10,776 nucleotides of DNA from Xenoacremonium recifei (Eukaryota > Ascomycota > Sordariomycetes > Hypocreales > Nectriaceae). Position 1 is the first letter of the stretch. The number at the start of each line of letters is the position of its first letter. The notes under the pieces were generated by a model that ran no database searches, was not told where the DNA came from, and saw only the letters and a list, made by a program, of their open reading frames with translations. This document shows positions 8,154 to 10,776 of this stretch, in pieces. The DNA lies in the NCBI GenBank assembly GCA_012184525.1, contig WOFQ01000191.1:1-10776 (forward strand). Direction: 5' to 3'. The position numbers were made by a program, and so were the translations under genes.

Positions 8154-8263
8154 TAGGTATGTGATTTTAGTACTTTTAGTCTAGTATATGTCCGGAATAA
8201 TACTAATCAGTATTTTTATAGCTGGAATAATAATAAGGATTTTTAGTATTAGTATGACTAAAC
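8154..8263 (+). mobile_element. MITE, CAGGCAT subfamily, left part
   Basis: It starts TAGGTATGTGATTTTAG and continues through TTTTAGTCTAG and CCGGAATAATACTAAT. The same sequence, less mutated, is found inverted at 10466-10531, whose end reads inward CAGGCATATGATTTTAG. This defines a subfamily with a different outer end from the CAGGGCTGTG copies. The right part may continue beyond or be interrupted by the next MITE. Confidence 0.5.
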
Positions 8264-8795
8264 CAGGGGTGTGAAATTATTCCTTAGTATTTAGTATTAG
8301 TATTAGTATACTAAATTTAATTAGTATTATTCCACAGAAAGGAAATACTAAAATACTAATACTAATATTAATACTAAAACTTTTAGTATTATTTCACAGA
8401 AAAAAAATACTAAAATACTAATATTAATACTAAGAATTTTTAGTATTAGTATTAAATTAAAGTATTTTTTCTATTTATATAATAATATATATATATTATA
8501 AAAAGTAGGTAATAAGTGCAGTAAATAGAGCAGAAGTTATAAGTCTTTTATATATAGGCTATATAATTTAACTACCCTATAGGCTATACCAACCCCCACC
8601 CCACCCCCCTTTTCCTATCTCTAGGGGCATATATAGACTATATATATTATATTCAGGATATATATATTATATTTAGGATATTTATATTATATATATATAT
8701 ACCTTTATTCTATATTATATATAAAATACTAATACTAAAACTTTTAGTATTATTCCAGCTATAAAAATACTAAAACTACTAAAATCACAGCCCTG
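8264..8795. mobile_element. MITE cluster with outward CAGGG ends
   Basis: The left boundary is CAGGGGTGTGAAATTATTCC at 8264 and the right boundary is ACTAAAATCACAGCCCTG ending at 8795. Between them are several palindromic TTAGT modules with CTATTATTCC-type spacers near 8329, 8386 and 8747, an AT-rich middle (8460-8720) and a C-rich tract (8593-8609). The flanks do not match as an 8-bp duplication, so this may be two partial copies rather than one 532-bp element. Confidence 0.45.
8593..8609 (-). repeat. C-rich tract
   Basis: There are C-runs of 5, 4 and 6 bases split by single A residues. It survives in a RIP-mutated setting because C followed by C is not a preferred RIP target. Confidence 0.7.
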
Positions 8796-8859
8796 ATTAT
8801 ACTTAATATTCATTAAATAGATTATAGGGTTAGCTTTATAATATACCACACCCTACCTG

Positions 8860-9456
8860 CTAAATTCCGCTATAAGTTATGGAGTTAAATATATTATAAT
8901 TTATATCTATAAGAAAAGGGGCTTGTAATACAGCTATTAATATATGTAGCCTTTAATATAAGCTAGTACTAGTAGTAGTAACCTCATTCCTTTAGATAGA
9001 ATATTCTTTAAGGTAAGCCAGAGAATATATACTTTATTTATAATTAGTATAGCTAAGACAGCTATAAACTTATTAGGGTTATCTAAATTAGCCCTCCTAA
9101 CTCTTCTTATAGTATTCTATTAGCTATGGTAATTATATAAGTTCTAGATCTTTTCTTTAAAGCCTATAACAGTTTTTAATCTTATCTTATAAAAGGGTCT
9201 AATAAGTACTTAGGGCTAGTTTTTATATATTTTACCAGTTTTAACTCTAATAAAGCTAATATAGCTGACTCTTAATAGGCTAATATACTAAAATAGTAAA
9301 GCTTATAGAGATAGTGGATGGCTTAAGGCTACCTTTATAAGCAAAGACTATAAAGGATAATATCAGGATTATATATATATAATACTAACTCTTTAATATC
9401 CTCAGAGTCAGAATTAGTAGTATTTCTATTTAATATAATTACTTTTATATTAAGGG
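8860..9456 (-). pseudogene. Degraded coding region, unknown protein
   Basis: One minus-strand frame can be followed from the edge of the solo LTR at 9462 to about 8860, nearly 200 codons. Its first 40 codons have no stop and include NSDSEDIKELVLYIYNPD, an acidic stretch unusual for random AT-rich DNA. Later segments include LLELKLVKYIKTSPKYLLDP and LKKRSRTYIITIANRIL. All stops are TAA or TAG except one TGA, consistent with RIP of Gln, Trp or Arg codons. No family is recognised. The LTR cuts it on the upstream side, so the 5' part would be at 9711-9810. It could belong to the large bracketed element. Confidence 0.3.
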
Positions 9457-9461
9457 CTTAA

Positions 9462-9705
9462 TGTCATAACCCAGAGCGTCATAACGGGGAGGCCCCTGCG
9501 AAGGGGCGGCGAAGACACAGGCTCATACACATATCGTTTCAACTTTCAAGGAATCAGGTATATAGGGAGAGGTGGCTCTCCAGTAAAGGGCGGAGAGCCA
9601 GAGATTAATACAGTCTTTTCATAATACCTAGCTGCGACCTCCTGGTGAAGTCGTTGCGAACCACAAGACAGCCCGATCACTCCTCGTTAGCCGCCTTCTC
9701 TGACA
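9462..9705. mobile_element. Solo LTR with 5-bp target duplication
   Basis: This 244-bp segment starts TGTCATAACC and ends TTCTCTGACA; the terminal TGTCA and TGACA are inverted. It is flanked by a perfect 5-bp duplication CTTAA (9457-9461 and 9706-9710), as made by retrotransposon integrase. A TATATAG near 9558 may be the promoter TATA box, followed by a hairpin GGCTCTCC (9574-9581) with GGAGAGCC (9592-9599). The composition is normal with many CpG, so it has escaped RIP. There is no internal sequence of a retroelement beside it. Confidence 0.9.
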
Positions 9706-9810
9706 CTTAATTAGTAATTATTTATAAGTATGTACCTTCCTTTATAATAATTTACCTGGCCTTTACTTATTATAAAATAAAATACCTATAAAGTAACTTA
9801 TATTATTATA

Positions 9811-10031
9811 CGGATTACATCCTCCACCCCACCCCCCAATATAATATACACTGGAATGTGTAAAGTTACAGGATATCAAAGCTTCACAAGAATACCTATT
9901 AGACTTGTTCTATTATATTTTTCTGCATGCATTCTTAGTGAATCCTCTACCTTCGATCCCAACTCAAATCCTTATTCACAAAGAGAACTACCTCACCTCC
10001 ACCTAGCTACTCCCATTTTCTGCAGCTTACA
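9811..10031. other. Island without RIP, unidentified
   Basis: About 220 bases have normal CpA, TpG and two CpGs between RIP-mutated sequence on the left and a MITE on the right. It opens with a C-rich tract (9827-9837). A frame at 9856-10062 on the plus strand has 68 codons but runs into the MITE that starts at 10032, so I do not consider it a gene. The segment from 9859 (TGTAAAG) to 10031 (GCTTACA) has TGTAA/TTACA ends like a very short LTR, but no duplication supports this. Confidence 0.4.
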
Positions 10032-10531
10032 CAGGGCTGTGAAATTATTCCTTAGTATTTAGTATTAGTATTAGTCGTACTAAGACTAACTAGTATTATT
10101 CCACAGGAGGAAAAGACTAAGAATTCTTAGTCGGACTAAGACTAAGACTAATTAGTTTTATTCCACCTTATAGTAGAATAAAACTAATTAGTCTTAGTCG
10201 GACTAAAGGACTAAAAAACATATAAATATAGGTATAATTAATTTAATATATATTATATAAAATAAATAGCTATATATTATAGAAATATATAGTATATATT
10301 ATTTATATATATGATAACTTATATTATATATATTTAATTAGATTTTTTATTAAATATTTTAATATATTATTTTTAGTCTTTAGTCTTTAGTCTTAGTCTT
10401 AGTCCGACTAAGAATTCTTAGTTTTATTCCGCCCCCTTAGTGGACTAAAGATTCTTAGTATTAGTCCGACTAAGACTAATTAGTATTATTCCGGGCATAT
10501 CTGGACTAAAAGTACTAAAATCATATGCCTG
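10032..10531. mobile_element. MITE cluster, composite
   Basis: The left end is CAGGGCTGTGAAATTATTCC at 10032. The right end at 10531 reads inward CAGGCATATGATTTTAG and belongs to the other subfamily (compare 8154). Both halves carry well-preserved modules such as AAGAATTCTTAG and GACTAAGACTAATTAGT. Between them lies an AT-rich, RIP-like centre (10216-10370). The preceding eight bases AGCTTACA do not recur after 10531. It is therefore probably two elements, or an element split by another sequence. Confidence 0.5.
10140..10199. repeat. Long perfect inverted repeat
   Basis: The 23-base arms (10140-10162 and 10177-10199) are perfectly complementary, separated by a 14-base loop containing CCACCTTATAG. 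The arms contain ACTAATTAGTTTTATT and its inverse. This is the longest perfect hairpin noticed in the window and represents two head-to-head MITE modules. Confidence 0.85.
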
Positions 10532-10536
10532 GTATT

Positions 10537-10670
10537 CAGGGCTGTGATTTTAGTACTTTTAGTCCGGTCTACCCCCGGACTAAAAATCTTTAGTCCACTA
10601 AAGGGCAGACTAGAATTAAGAAATCTTAGTCCAGACTAAATTAAGACTAAAAACTAAAGACTAAAATTAT
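10537..10670 (+). mobile_element. hAT-type MITE, left end intact
   Basis: It begins CAGGGCTGTGATTTTAGTAC and has CCCCCGGACTAA about 35 bases in, the same arrangement as in the copies at 589 and 6315. The interior has AAATCTTTAG and AAGAAATCTTAG palindromes. The right end is mutated: ACTAAAATTATATCTTA near 10661-10676 is probably the degraded counterpart of ACTAAAATCACAGCCCTG. The duplication could not be confirmed. Confidence 0.55.
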
Positions 10671-10701
10671 ATCTTAAAATATTAAATATAAAATCTAATT
10701 A

Positions 10702-10752
10702 AATATAACGTACTCCACAAGCGAGTCGCGCACACAAGCGAGTCGCGCACTT
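10702..10752 (-). repeat. Right terminal array of 17-bp repeats
   Basis: Read on the minus strand this gives two 17-bp units with the core GTGTGCGCGACTCGCTT (10736-10752, with AA in place of the first GT, and 10719-10735), then GTGG and the motif ACGTTATATT (10702-10711). It mirrors the left array at 87-154: same unit length, same outer-to-inner order, same inner motif. The sites keep four CpGs per unit. The bases outside (10753-10776) have normal composition. It probably marks the second end of a large element. Confidence 0.65.
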
Positions 10753-10776
10753 TTAACCACTACGCGTACATATTCC

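Noticed and set aside
8264..8795. A single 532-bp MITE with intact structure
   Set aside because: The flanking eight bases differ (GACTAAAC and ATTATACT), so one intact insertion is not supported and it is reported as a cluster.
9856..10062. Plus-strand open frame of 68 codons
   Set aside because: Its last ten codons lie in a MITE end and no start context or domain supports it.
1..10776. Mitochondrial or organellar origin because of high AT content
   Set aside because: The GC islands, LTRs with target duplications, and RIP-type transitions within a Tc1 element indicate a nuclear repeat region.

Overview
The window looks like a repeat-rich, gene-free block from a filamentous ascomycete (Pezizomycotina). 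The main reason is a strong signature of repeat-induced point mutation (RIP): long stretches almost free of CpA, TpG and CpG, with the remaining C mostly in CT or CC. For example, there is no CpG between 636 and 2521. Former reading frames carry TAA and TAG stops, and shorter islands of ordinary composition sit between the AT-rich blocks. I find no intact protein-coding gene, tRNA, rRNA or CRISPR array. The few open frames of 60-70 codons lie in LTRs, low-complexity sequence or MITEs and are not credible genes.

Layout. Positions 87-154 and 10702-10752 hold inverted arrays of a CpG-rich 17-bp repeat, each followed on its inner side by ACGTTATATT. They bracket almost the whole window and look like the two ends of one large (~10.7 kb) element or repeat unit. 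Inside are: TTAGT-type MITE relics (170-708); an AT-rich RIP block (891-2500); a probable solo LTR with a degenerate microsatellite (2531-3041); and a second RIP block (3042-4025). Next comes a complete but dead Tc1-like DNA transposon (4028-5850) with TA duplication, ~47-bp TIRs and a recognisable DD34E transposase pseudogene, itself split by a solo LTR (4960-5270). After it come more MITEs (5874-6433), a third RIP block with possible coding fossils (6434-8150), a MITE cluster (8154-8795), a degraded minus-strand frame (8860-9456), a solo LTR with a perfect 5-bp duplication (9462-9705), a small non-RIP island (9811-10031) and a final MITE cluster (10032-10670).

The MITEs are the most distinctive content. 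Two copies have the same kind of end (CAGGGYTGTGATTT) and perfect but different 8-bp target duplications, which points to hAT-type transposition. Their bodies are built from repeated palindromic TTAGT/ACTAA modules spaced by GGAATAAT. Nesting and RIP state give a relative order: the Tc1 copy was inserted and mutated first, while the LTR inside it and several MITEs are hardly mutated, so they are either younger or too short to have been RIP targets. Nothing here appears to work as an operon or pathway; the window is a record of successive insertions and of genome defence.
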